64,000 nucleotides of DNA from UBA6022 sp049295575 (GCA_049295575.1 JBAQQX010000002.1:62001-126000); one strand, 5' to 3'. Shown: positions 7,528 to 15,439, numbered from the stretch's first letter. The notes: generated from the sequence alone by a model not told the origin. A program made the numbers and translations.

Positions 7528-7556
7528 AAAAAACCTCCCGTACGGGAGGTTTTTTG
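7528..7556. terminator. Bidirectional intrinsic terminator
   Basis: AAAAAACCTCCCG TA CGGGAGGTTTTTT lies between the convergent MBL-fold gene and rpmB and can serve both. Confidence 0.9.
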
Positions 7557-7570
7557 TATAAAAGGATAAT

Positions 7571-7774
7571 TTAGCTGGCTTTTGCCAAGATGCCTTTTTT
7601 CTTTAGCGTACGAATAGCCTGAGTACTCAAGATCATCGTTACTTTCTGGCCATCTACTTCAAAAGTCTTCTTCTGAAGATTTGGCTTAAAGACGCGCTTA
7701 GTGCGACGCAAAGAGAAGCTGACATTGTGGCCAAATTGTTTGCCTTTTCCGGTGAGTTCACATCGTGCTGCCAT
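7571..7774 (-). CDS. rpmB: 50S ribosomal protein L28
   Basis: 67 aa, full length for bL28. MAARCELTGKGKQFGHNVS and SLRRTKRVFKPNLQK are characteristic. It is monocistronic, transcribed towards the terminator at 7528-7556. The cysteines seen in zinc-binding L28 types are not paired here (one Cys only), so it is the zinc-free form. Confidence 0.95.
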   Translation of the reverse strand: MAARCELTGKGKQFGHNVSFSLRRTKRVFKPNLQKKTFEVDGQKVTMILSTQAIRTLKKKGILAKAS

Positions 7775-7926
7775 AATTGATTACTTCCACTTATTTTTTA
7801 CAATCTGTATCAGTATACCGTTTGTGACGCCTTTCGTCAAGGTGAAGCTGACTTTACTAGATTTAGATGCACGTCTTTGGTTATGCTTGGGATATACGAA
7901 ATATTGAGAGATACTAAGGAGAGAAT

Positions 7927-8637
7927 ATGACATACGAACCACAAGCCCACGATATTCAGATTGCTATAATGCGACATCTGCTATTTACGCCATCGGCAAC
8001 ATTTGCAGATATACAAAAAGCGACCGACCTAACAAGTGACCATTTTAATTTTCATATTAAGCGACTTGTACAAGAGGGGTATGTCCAAAAAGACGACAGA
8101 GCCTACCGTCTAACTGGCAAGGGTAAGGAATATGCCAATCGGATGGACACGGACGAGAATGAGATTGAGAAGCAGCCAAAAGTATCGATTGTCGTTACAC
8201 TTGAGCGCGCCAATAAAGCAGGCGAGCGAGAATTCTTATATCAGCAACGCCTGAAGAACCCGTATTACGGCTTTTGGGGCCGCCTAGGAGGGAAAATGCG
8301 CTGGGGCGAGACCGTTATAGAGGCTGCCGAGAGAGAACTGCTTGAGGAGACGGGTATGATGGCAAAGTTTGAGTATAAGCTTCTTTATCATAAACGTGAT
8401 TTTGATAAACAATCAGGGCGACTGCTCGAGGATAAAATATTCCTTTGTGTTTATGCGACCGAATTTAGTGGTGAACTTGTTCAAGAGTTTGAAGGAGGCC
8501 GTAATCGATGGATGACTCAGGCTGAGTTCCATAAACAAGAGAAGCGCTTTGAAAGCGTTGACGAATTCATGGATCTTATGGACCAAGGTGTAGCATTTGC
8601 GGAGAGGGAGTTCTATTATGACGAGTCGGAATATTAA
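7927..8637 (+). CDS. Winged-helix/Nudix hydrolase fusion
   Basis: 236 aa. Residues 1-75 are a winged helix (MRHLLFTPSATFADIQKATDL); residues 80-220 are a Nudix domain with a complete box, beginning GGKMRWGETVIEAAERELL and ending EETGM, fitting GX5EX7REUXEEXGU. The enzyme should hydrolyse a nucleoside diphosphate derivative; substrate unknown. It may instead be an NrtR-like regulator whose Nudix part senses a nucleotide, but here the HTH is N-terminal and the Nudix residues are intact. A GGAGAG site precedes the ATG. The HD gene overlaps its end by 20 bp. Confidence 0.85.
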   Translation: MTYEPQAHDIQIAIMRHLLFTPSATFADIQKATDLTSDHFNFHIKRLVQEGYVQKDDRAYRLTGKGKEYANRMDTDENEIEKQPKVSIVVTLERANKAGEREFLYQQRLKNPYYGFWGRLGGKMRWGETVIEAAERELLEETGMMAKFEYKLLYHKRDFDKQSGRLLEDKIFLCVYATEFSGELVQEFEGGRNRWMTQAEFHKQEKRFESVDEFMDLMDQGVAFAEREFYYDESEY

Positions 8638-9268
8638 TAGTAGAGCAGCCGCTACTTCTATTGAGGTGGTGGCCGATGAACTAATAGCATTAGCTCGAAT
8701 TGTTGATCGTTTTATGGATGTACCGCGAGCTACGATGCGTCATGATCGGGCTGAGACTGATGGCGAGCATACGCTTCGGCTTCAGTTTATTGCCGTGAGC
8801 TATGCTGCTCGCTTTCATCCAGAGCTTGATCTTGGTAAGGTTTCGCTTTATGCGTTAGTTCATGATTTTGTTGAAGTTTACGCTGGTGATGTGAATAGCT
8901 TAAAGGCAACTTCCGACGCTATTGCCAAGAAAACACAGACAGAGAAGGCGGCTTTTGAGCAGCTCGAACATGAACTTGGGGATCTATGGCCTGACCTTAT
9001 TGGTCTTTTGAAGCGTTATGAGGAGCTGGAGGATTCGGAAGCACGGTTTGTGAAGTGTCTTGATAAGTGCGACCCATCTTTTACTCATTATGCTAACAGA
9101 GGCCAAGCGCTGATGAATATGGGACTTATTGACTACGATGAATTTACGGAGTTATGTGAGCGAGTTCGCGTTCGCGTGATGACGTACGCTCATGAGTTTC
9201 CTGATGTCATGGAGCTTCGCGAAGAGCTCATTTCACGAGTAGCTCAAACAGCCTACACTCCTGTATAA
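8618..9268 (+). CDS. HD-domain phosphohydrolase, YfbR/5'-nucleotidase-like
   Basis: About 216 aa. HDRAETDGEHTLRL and LVHDFVEVYAGD carry the His and His-Asp pairs of the HD_3/YfbR family, which dephosphorylates deoxynucleoside monophosphates. ATG 8618 is chosen over an upstream TTG because GGAGAGGGAG ends 7 bases before it. The 20-bp overlap with the Nudix gene points to coupled translation and a shared role in nucleotide-pool cleaning. The -10 of the next gene lies across its stop codon. Confidence 0.8.
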   Translation: MTSRNINSRAAATSIEVVADELIALARIVDRFMDVPRATMRHDRAETDGEHTLRLQFIAVSYAARFHPELDLGKVSLYALVHDFVEVYAGDVNSLKATSDAIAKKTQTEKAAFEQLEHELGDLWPDLIGLLKRYEELEDSEARFVKCLDKCDPSFTHYANRGQALMNMGLIDYDEFTELCERVRVRVMTYAHEFPDVMELREELISRVAQTAYTPV

Positions 9269-9277
9269 TAAGCGTAT

Positions 9278-9919
9278 ATGGATATAGTTTATATTGGCAT
9301 TGTCATCGGAGTTATTTTGCTCTCGATGACACTTCATGAGGCGATGCACGCGTTTATGGGATATTTTCTTGGTGACGATACCGCCAAGAGAGAAGGTCGA
9401 CTAACGCTCAACCCGATCAAGCATATTGATCCGTTCTTAACGCTACTGCTGCCTATCGCGCTCGCCATAGCCGGCCTACCGATCTTTGGCGGTGCAAAGC
9501 CAGTACCATTCAACCCTGATCGCGTTCGCTATGACGAGTGGGGGGCTGCGCTCGTAGCGATTGCCGGTCCACTCACCAACCTATTGATTTCATTTGTCGC
9601 CTTTGGTGTGCTTGTAATGACAAACTCGGGATTGTCGAGTGACGGTACGTTATTGAATCAGATTCTAGTTACTGTTGTAACGGTAAACCTCGGCTTCTTC
9701 ATCTTTAATATGATACCGCTTCCGCCGCTCGATGGGTCGCGCGTGCTGTATGCTTTGGCGCCTGAGTTTGTGCGTCGTGGAATGGAGGCTCTGGAGCGCC
9801 TTGGTATAATTGTTATCTTTGCAATTGTCATTGTTGCCAGTCCATTTATAGGTGCGTTTATGCGCCAATCGATCAGCTTTTTTATCGAGCTGTTTAGTCG
9901 CATCTTTGGCATTAGCTAG
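9278..9919 (+). CDS. Site-2 protease family membrane metalloprotease
   Basis: 213 aa, peptidase family M50B. HEAMH (residues 20-24) in the first membrane helix is the zinc motif, and NMIPLPPLDGSR supplies the third ligand (usually NPxPPLDG). Five or so hydrophobic segments. No PDZ domain, so it is the minimal form, common in small genomes; it should cleave membrane-embedded substrates such as anti-sigma factors. A TATAAT at 9264-9269 ends 8 nt before the ATG, so transcription from it would be almost leaderless. Confidence 0.9.
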   Translation: MDIVYIGIVIGVILLSMTLHEAMHAFMGYFLGDDTAKREGRLTLNPIKHIDPFLTLLLPIALAIAGLPIFGGAKPVPFNPDRVRYDEWGAALVAIAGPLTNLLISFVAFGVLVMTNSGLSSDGTLLNQILVTVVTVNLGFFIFNMIPLPPLDGSRVLYALAPEFVRRGMEALERLGIIVIFAIVIVASPFIGAFMRQSISFFIELFSRIFGIS

Positions 9920-9940
9920 CCCTAAAGTGTTATAATAAGA

Positions 9941-10095
9941 GTGTCCCAAAGTCACCTAGACGTATATGATTTTCCTGAATATCATATTTGATCGGGAGTT
10001 CAAATGATTCATTTCCGTGGAAATGATTTGAGAGCACCCACCTTGCATAATCGCGGGGAATGTCAAGCGTCGACAGTGATACTTGGGACTTTTTG
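9941..10095 (+). ncRNA. Structured small RNA, 6S-like candidate
   Basis: TATAAT at 9931-9936 starts a roughly 150-nt transcript. Its ends close on each other: GTCCCAAAGT (9943-9952) pairs with ACTTGGGAC (10081-10089), continued by CAC/GTG and GACG/CGTC (9959-9962 with 10068-10071), and the closing stem runs into TTTTT, acting as terminator. Inside is a strong hairpin centred on CATTTCCGTGGAAATG with outer TCAAAT/ATTTGA arms. A long closed rod with internal bulges resembles 6S RNA, but no diagnostic motif is seen; SRP RNA is excluded because its GGAAGGAAGCAG core is absent. No convincing open frame. Confidence 0.6.
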
Positions 10096-10190
10096 TTGCT
10101 TTAACGCAGCTCTGTCCGGCTTATCCGGCTTACGATTGTCACTTCATGATAAAATAAAGAAAACACCGACAAACACAGAAAGTAATACAT

Positions 10191-11066
10191 ATGAAACAGA
10201 GACTTTCGGTCCGCGCTATTATTCGACAAGATGAGAAGACTCTCTTGCTGCGCCGGGCAAACGGCCGCGAAACTATTCTTGGTCAGTATGAGCTACCAGG
10301 TGGCCGACTTGCTTACGGAGAGCAGCCAGAGGATGCGTTACGACGCTATTTGCACGACGATGCCGGCTTGCATATTCAAACCGCTCAATTGTTTGACGCA
10401 GTCACCTATATTGATCATGATGAGCGCGATATACAGTATGGAGTGATCGTGTATCTAGTAGCGATAGCTGGTAGTCGTTCGGTCACCTTAAGCCCAAATT
10501 ATGATAAGTATTTATGGCAAAGAGTTTCAAATATCGCACAAGATAGCGTCACCGATCTATCGCAACTTCTCTTAGGAATTATTCACCAGAAGCAGATTAC
10601 TGATACGGCCAATAGTCTCGTTCAAGATCAGTCGTCTACTCGTAGTGATCATCAAGATAAGGTTATTATCTACTCCGATGGCGGTTCGCGTGGTAATCCT
10701 GGTCCATCTGCCGCTGGATATGTCATCATGGATCATAATCAGGACGTTATCGATCAGGGTGGTGAGTATCTTGGCGTTACGACCAACAACCAGGCGGAGT
10801 ACCAAGGGGTTAGAATTGGGCTTGAGAAAGCCTTGTCACTGGGTATAAAGAGAATCGACTTTCGCATTGATAGCATGCTGGTTGTGAATCAGATGAATGG
10901 CGTGTACAAAATCAAGAACCGTGAACTATGGCCAATTAATGAACGTATTCGAGCCCTAATGACGGAATTTGAGAAGGTGACATTTTCTCATGTCAGGCGT
11001 GAGTTTAACCAGCTGGCTGACGGTATGGTGAATCGAACACTTGATGAGCATGCGGACGATCGATAG
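10191..11066 (+). CDS. Nudix-RNase HI fusion protein
   Basis: 291 aa. Residues 1-130 are a Nudix fold; the box (GGRLAYGEQPEDALRRYLHDDAGL, shown from the first GG) has RYLHDD where REUXEE is expected, so hydrolysis may be weak or lost. Residues 155-285 are an RNase HI of the short bacterial/archaeal type: SDGGSRGNPGPSAAG (Asp), NNQAEYQGV (Glu), DSMLVVNQMNG (Asp) and NQLADGMVN (last Asp). The second domain should cut RNA in RNA-DNA hybrids. The rnpB promoter overlaps the end of the gene. Whether the Nudix part is catalytic or a binding module is open. Confidence 0.85.
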   Translation: MKQRLSVRAIIRQDEKTLLLRRANGRETILGQYELPGGRLAYGEQPEDALRRYLHDDAGLHIQTAQLFDAVTYIDHDERDIQYGVIVYLVAIAGSRSVTLSPNYDKYLWQRVSNIAQDSVTDLSQLLLGIIHQKQITDTANSLVQDQSSTRSDHQDKVIIYSDGGSRGNPGPSAAGYVIMDHNQDVIDQGGEYLGVTTNNQAEYQGVRIGLEKALSLGIKRIDFRIDSMLVVNQMNGVYKIKNRELWPINERIRALMTEFEKVTFSHVRREFNQLADGMVNRTLDEHADDR

Positions 11067-11078
11067 GGTATAATAGAC

Positions 11079-11414
11079 GAAGGCAGTTCATTAGACGATC
11101 GCTTGCACCTAGTGTAAGAGGAAAGTCCGGGCAGCGTAGAGTAATGGCAGTCGCTAACGGCGACCGGGGGTGACCCTAGGGAAAGTGCCACAGAAACCAA
11201 ACTACCCCTTACGGGGAAAAGATGAAACGAGTGAGGTAAGAGCTCACAGTATGCCGTGGTGACACGGTGTAGAGGTAAACCCTGCCAGCTGCAAGGAGAT
11301 CTACGTTAAGGGCGACTCGTCCGTAGGTCGCTACCCGCTCGACTGTATAGGCAACTATATGGCTAGATAGATGATCGTTCACGACAGAACCCGGCTTATC
11401 GATGGGCTGCCTAC
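11079..11414 (+). ncRNA. rnpB: RNase P RNA
   Basis: Type A-like RNase P RNA. P1 is formed by AGGCAG (11081-11086) and CTGCCT (11407-11412). The conserved GAGGAAAGTCCGGGC and CAGAAACC(A)AA segments (P4 region and J) are present, as is the 3' AGAACCCGGCTTATCG. A TATAAT at 11069-11074 is the promoter -10, inside the end of the Nudix-RNase H gene. A strong terminator follows directly. Confidence 0.95.
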
Positions 11415-11446
11415 TAAAAAACACCGCGAATGCGGTGTTTTTTAGT
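11413..11446. terminator. Bidirectional intrinsic terminator
   Basis: ACTAAAAAACACCGC, loop GAAT, GCGGTGTTTTTTAGT. It ends rnpB on the plus strand and the infC-rpmI-rplT operon on the minus strand. Confidence 0.9.
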
Positions 11447-11463
11447 GTAAGGAGTGAAAGTGA

Positions 11464-11808
11464 TTAGGCTTTAACGCTCTTTACGATAGTTTCAAACGCT
11501 TTTGGCTCATTAACGGCTAGTTCAGAGAGAACTTTGCGGTCGAGCTCGATGTTCGCAGCTTTAAGTCCGGCAATAAATTTACCGTAAGTAACGCCGTGCT
11601 CGCGAGCAGCAGCGTTAATACGTGTAATCCAGAGACCACGAAGATCGCGCTTTTTATTGCGGCGGTCGCGGTAGCTGTATTGTAGGGCACGGATAACGGC
11701 TTGCTTTGCAAGACGGTAGCTACGGGTGCGGTTGTGCTGCATACCCTTAGCTAATTTAAGAATCTTTTTGTGCTTAGCGCGTGCTGTGACGCCTCGTTTT
11801 ACTCGCAT
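11464..11808 (-). CDS. rplT: 50S ribosomal protein L20
   Basis: 114 aa, full length bL20: MRVKRGVTARAKHKKILKL, GMQHNRTRSYRLAKQ and RDRRNKKRDLRGLWI are signatures. Last gene of the conserved infC-rpmI-rplT operon; L20 often represses the operon by binding its leader. The gap to rpmI is one base, so translation is coupled. Confidence 0.97.
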   Translation of the reverse strand: MRVKRGVTARAKHKKILKLAKGMQHNRTRSYRLAKQAVIRALQYSYRDRRNKKRDLRGLWITRINAAAREHGVTYGKFIAGLKAANIELDRKVLSELAVNEPKAFETIVKSVKA

Positions 11809-11809
11809 A

Positions 11810-12004
11810 CTATACTCCTAGTGCTCGTCTTACGTTTTTCGCCATTGCACCTGTGACGAGTGCGCTGGTGTTAGTTGCTCGCTTGCGGCTCTTGCTCTTC
11901 TTTGAAAGAAGGTGAGCACCGAATGCGCGGCGGCGTGTCAATTTACCAGTACTGGTAATTTTGATGCGCTTTGCCGTACCTTTGTGGGTCTTCATTTTTG
12001 GCAT
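11810..12004 (-). CDS. rpmI: 50S ribosomal protein L35
   Basis: 64 aa, full length bL35 (MPKMKTHKGTAKRIKITSTG, RRRAFGAHLLSKKS). Middle gene of the infC operon; its ATG shares a base with the infC stop region, so the genes are contiguous and probably coupled. Confidence 0.97.
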   Translation of the reverse strand: MPKMKTHKGTAKRIKITSTGKLTRRRAFGAHLLSKKSKSRKRATNTSALVTGAMAKNVRRALGV

Positions 12005-12510
12005 TATTTACTCCTTACTACTATGCTCAGATTGCGACCAGCCATCTGAGGCTTTTGCTCTAAAATTGCATCATCCTCTAGAAGAGCGACGATCTTATCG
12101 ATCATGACGTATCCAAGTTCCTTGTGGGCCATCTCGCGACCACGGTAGAAGATTTGAATACGAACTTTGTGACCAGCTTCTAGGAAACCACGGATCTTGC
12201 GAAGCTTGATTTCTAGATCACCAGAGCCGATTTTTAGTCCGAATCGCATTTGCTTAAGCTCGCTGACTTTACTGCTTTTGCGATTTTTCTGTAGCTCTTT
12301 CATCTTTTGGTACTGGTACTTACCCCAGTCGACGACTTTTGCGACAGGCGGAGCGGCGTTTGGCGAAATCTCAACGAGATCAAGACCAGCGTCTTCGGCT
12401 ACCTTTAGCGCATCAGAACGAGATAGAATGCCTAGTTGCTCTCCATCTGCTCCAATGACACGAAGTTCATTAGCGCGAATTGCCTCATTGATACGAATTG
12501 ATTTATTGAT
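12004..12510 (-). CDS. infC: Translation initiation factor IF-3, apparent AUC start
   Basis: About 168 aa. N-domain signature SIRINEAIRANELRVIG, linker rich in Lys, C-domain VRIQIFYRGREMAHKELG. IF3 rejects non-AUG starts in the ribosomal P site. No ATG or GTG lies in frame near the expected N-terminus. An AAGGAG site (12523-12518, minus strand) lies exactly 7 nt before an ATC codon at 12510, which precedes AATAAATCAATTCGT. This mirrors E. coli infC, which starts with AUU and is autoregulated. A TTG at 12537 would be in frame but has no Shine-Dalgarno site. First gene of infC-rpmI-rplT. Confidence 0.93.
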   Translation of the reverse strand: MNKSIRINEAIRANELRVIGADGEQLGILSRSDALKVAEDAGLDLVEISPNAAPPVAKVVDWGKYQYQKMKELQKNRKSSKVSELKQMRFGLKIGSGDLEIKLRKIRGFLEAGHKVRIQIFYRGREMAHKELGYVMIDKIVALLEDDAILEQKPQMAGRNLSIVVRSK

Positions 12511-12561
12511 CTCTGCTCTCCTTATGTGAGTGTGCAATTGTAAAGCGTTACTCAGATAAGT

Positions 12562-12590
12562 ATTTTAACAGATTCCGGTCTGTAGTTCAA
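12562..12590 (-). promoter_or_regulatory. Promoter of the infC operon
   Basis: Minus strand: TTGAAC (12590-12585), 17 bp, TAAAAT (12567-12562). The leader to the ATC start would be about 45 nt. Confidence 0.65.
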
Positions 12591-12599
12591 GAGTTTTGG

Positions 12600-13050
12600 C
12601 TATATTGGAGAGGCTCGCTGGCGTGGTGCTATTTTTGGCGTGTTTGAATATTTGAAGGCTGTCGTTTTTTGAGTTGTTTTGGACGTAGAAAATTACAGCT
12701 ATTGGGGCTGAATAGGCGAGCGTAGACAGGGAAGTCAGAGAGGGATAAAACTAATATTTTCTAAATATACATTGTCATTACGACTACAGTTATATCTGTT
12801 ATGATGTTTTTAAATCTACGATATGCATAAAACATAAGCAATATTATGTTGTATATTTTATCTTAATTTATTACGGTTCATAATGTTAAGTCTGGACTTT
12901 CCTATTGAGCGTCGGTTGTATTATATAGCGCAATCTAAGGGTTTGCGATCGGTGGATTATTTAATTGAGTTTGAGCCTAATGCTCGGCTGTGGTCCGTAT
13001 AGTTCGAGATGTGTATTCTAGCGTAATGTTGTCAGTATCTGTCCGCACGA
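12600..13050. other. AT-rich non-coding stretch
   Basis: No credible gene. At 12699-12711 it repeats CTATTGGGGCTGA, identical to the tmRNA 5' end and its two preceding bases (13091-13103), possibly a duplicated remnant. Confidence 0.5.
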
Positions 13051-13053
13051 GGC

Positions 13054-13082
13054 TTGTTGGCCTCTGTAGGTAGTGGTATACT
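13054..13082 (+). promoter_or_regulatory. tmRNA promoter
   Basis: TTGTTG (13054-13059), 17 bp, TATACT (13077-13082); start expected near 13089, a few bases before the mature 5' end. Confidence 0.6.
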
Positions 13083-13095
13083 AAATGTATCTATT

Positions 13096-13499
13096 GGGGC
13101 TGATTTTAGCTTTCGACGGAAGGAATTTAACAGGTTATTTTGCAAGTCGACCATACGCGTAACGTATATTTTTTAATTGCAACATTTACTGCAAAAGCAA
13201 AAGCTGGTCTTGCTCAGTTGGCTAACGCCTTCCGCATGCCTGTTCTTGCACCAATCGCAGCCTAATACGCTCGATCATCATTTTCTACAGGCGACATAGT
13301 AGGGGATGGTGCTATACTCATGTCGCTTACGTACTTACTGGGAAGCAACGGTAGGTAGGGACAACTTATTGCGCGACAATTGAAGTATTTTTGTTTATAC
13401 CTTAGCTTCATGAGTCGTTAACAATCGGTATAGACTAAACTTGTAGACGAATAACCAGTTACCTTTCGGACCCGGGGGCAGTGCCCGGCAGCTCCACCA
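13096..13499 (+). ncRNA. ssrA: tmRNA with an unusually long tag
   Basis: 404 nt. The 5' GGGGCTGATTTTAGCTTTCGACGG matches the tmRNA start, and GGGGCTG pairs with CAGCTCC before an encoded ACCA at 13496-13499. The likely resume codon is GCA at 13179; the frame reads ATFTAKAKAG... and ends RMPVLAPIAA before TAA at 13263-13265, a 28-residue tag ending in the usual AA. The T-stem CCGGG/CCCGG is intact, but its loop is GGCAGTG instead of TTCRANY. tmRNA with SmpB rescues stalled ribosomes and tags the product for proteolysis. Confidence 0.93.
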
Positions 13500-13513
13500 A
13501 GATGATATCAATT

Positions 13514-13536
13514 AGCAGCCTCCCGGCTGCTTTTTA
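13514..13536 (+). terminator. tmRNA terminator
   Basis: AGCAGCC, loop TCCC, GGCTGCT, then TTTTATTTT. Confidence 0.85.
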
Positions 13537-13553
13537 TTTTCTGAATGAAGAAG

Positions 13554-13619
13554 TCGGTGGTGCGAGAACGTGTCTGACGCGACTATATCGCACTACTCAG
13601 TTGAGCTAGCAGGTGGGCC
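13554..13619 (-). pseudogene. Possible decayed tRNA
   Basis: On the minus strand the order TAGCTCAACTGAGTAGTGCGA ... TCGC ... GTTCTCGCACCACC recalls a tRNA D-arm, a shortened anticodon arm and a 3' end, but acceptor and T-arm do not pair and the anticodon loop is too short. Confidence 0.3.
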
Positions 13620-13704
13620 TCCAGGCTTTACTTAGACTGGGCGGAGTAGAGCTGGCTATAAGCGTATTTATACAGTTGGATTAGCGGTGAATAGGCCTAA
13701 AAAT

Positions 13705-13737
13705 AAAACAACCACCTGCGAGTAGTGGTTGTTTTGT
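13705..13737. terminator. Terminator-like hairpin
   Basis: AAAACAACCAC, 9-base loop, GTGGTTGTTTT. No gene ends next to it, so what it terminates is not clear; it may end a transcript from the gene-poor region. Confidence 0.6.
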
Positions 13738-13739
13738 GG

Positions 13740-15035
13740 AGTTTTTGATTTCTTGTTTATTTTGGGCTTCTGTATAATTTATTTATTCAGGAGCTACCCC
13801 TATAATATGACGGCAAAGCGCTTGTGTCAACGATTTTATGAAAGATTGTTTAAGTAAAAAATACTACGTGTGGAAAAGCCTATATGTAGTGTGTCGGCAT
13901 TAAAATGATAGGATATCTACCGTGTCGCGTAGTCTGGGTCATTGCGTTACTTGAATCGGCGACGGGAAGCTGTTTCGCGGATGGTTGATACAGGCGGCTC
14001 ACAGCTGTGCATGGGGCGGGATCTCTTATGTCTGAAAGCGGTCGGCAATTTCGACAGTTTGCCCGTTAATCAACTGAAATGTATTCTTTTGTATGTGTCT
14101 GGTGACTAGACCTGGACGCACTGCAGGTCGTCTACGGTTTTTGGCATAAAGTGACACTTCATATTAATGCTAAGGCCCCGGGTTGTTTGCTGGGTCCGAA
14201 ATGGCTGTCTCGAGCTATTTGTTGCTCGTGGGGCCGAGGCCATTGATCATACAGAACGAGAGCTTCGGCTGTATACGCCAAGGCTGAGATCGAGAAGCCG
14301 AAGTAAGGATGGGGTAGAAGCGCAATGCCGTGAACTGGGAGCTGTTGAGTCGCGGTGTCTTGTCGCTTAGGGGTCGAACGCGCATACTGCGTTTGTTTTA
14401 TCTATCAATCGAAGCTACGGTTAGTTAGATTAAGTAAAATACAGTGTATAAAATACTACGCTAGTTATATCAAAATAATATATATCTACATCTGTTAAAC
14501 TTATATGTTGTTGTAATAACATTATTTAAATACATCGTATTATGACGGCTTTGTATTGACCAAAGTGAATCATTATGCTAATGTTAAGACAAGCTTTTAG
14601 CAACACAAACAAAAGCAAAAAAACACCTTAACAATTTGAACGAAGAGAACCGACACGAGCGCACGATTTGGCGTAAACTCGGCGATGACACTATTCGCAT
14701 AGCCATGGTTTACATTTGTAAGCCACGCACCTTTTATATAGTTATGCATGTGGCGTTGCCGATGCTCCGCCAAATGGCATTTTGCCAAATGACGTGTAAG
14801 CGCCGGTATTAGTACCTGTGCGTCTAGTTAAACCCTGTTAAATAAAATAATAGTGTAACTACTAGACGTACCGTGGAATATACCGAAGTGATTTATGCCC
14901 AGGGTTTTCCCTGAGCGGTCAGTTGCCCTTGAGTGGATGACTATTTCAGAAGCACGCGCCCTATTTTATCCAGCGGCGGATGTCGCAACTGAAGTATATA
15001 TGTCTTCCACTCGGGCTCTCTTGTTCTTATTGATA
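13740..15035. other. Gene-poor stretch between tmRNA and the ATPase operon
   Basis: About 1.3 kb without a recognisable gene. The part at 13910-14400 is richer in G+C than its flanks. There a short frame (ATG 13981, stop about 14107) contains MVDTGGSQLCMGRDL, which loosely resembles the DTG active-site region of clan AA aspartic proteases and may be a decayed fragment. A hairpin GACCTG/CAGGTC lies near 14110-14131. Frames at 14167-14370 (plus) and 14597-14788 (minus) show no family resemblance. The rest is AT-rich. Confidence 0.5.
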
Positions 15036-15052
15036 ATGGTATAGTGGGGAAT

Positions 15053-15439
15053 ATGTTAGGGAAAATCTTGTCGATTGGATCGGTTGTAGCAGCGATAGCG
15101 CTGGTACTTTTGCTCAATCAGACAACACCCAACCAGGCTGGTCCACTCGGTGTACTGATGATTTTTTTGTTATTGTATATTGTTGCGCTAGCGAGCGTGA
15201 CTTTCGCAATTCATGGAGGCAGCCGGCTTATCGCTCGACTCTCATCCTCAATTACAGTAAAGCGACCATTTCGAGTAATTGATCTCAAACAAGCTTATTA
15301 TTATGGATCTATTATCGCCTTGGCACCCGTCATGCTGGTCGGCATGCAATCGGTTAGCGGTATTAATATCTATGATATTTTACTAGTAGGTTTCTTTGTT
15401 GCAATTGGTGTCGTTTACATCAGTAGAAGAATGACGTAA
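15053..15439 (+). CDS. Small membrane protein, first gene of TraD-like operon
   Basis: About 128 aa with four hydrophobic segments (starting near residues 5, 30, 75 and 105) and a basic end (YISRRMT). Family not recognised. ATG 15053 is chosen over GTG 15044 because a TATAGT -10 at 15040-15045 overlaps the GTG and ends 7 nt before the ATG, predicting a leaderless message. It precedes the acidic protein and TraD-like ATPase genes on the same strand; as a small multi-pass protein it could be a membrane partner of that ATPase, which is inference only. Confidence 0.65.
   Translation: MLGKILSIGSVVAAIALVLLLNQTTPNQAGPLGVLMIFLLLYIVALASVTFAIHGGSRLIARLSSSITVKRPFRVIDLKQAYYYGSIIALAPVMLVGMQSVSGINIYDILLVGFFVAIGVVYISRRMT

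Noticed and set aside
8597..8617. TTG start for the HD-domain gene
   Set aside because: A strong GGAGAGGGAG site lies between the TTG and ATG 8618, so the ATG is the real start.
9941..10095. SRP RNA or short tmRNA
   Set aside because: No GGAAGGAAGCAG loop and no tRNA-like ends; tmRNA is found at 13096-13499.
14167..14370. 67-aa Arg-rich frame in the gene-poor region
   Set aside because: Low-complexity Arg/Leu/Glu content, no ribosome site, no promoter and no family likeness.
14597..14788. 63-aa frame on the minus strand ending in a Cys/Phe-rich tail
   Set aside because: The tail is just translated A/T-rich sequence; no start signal and no conserved motif.
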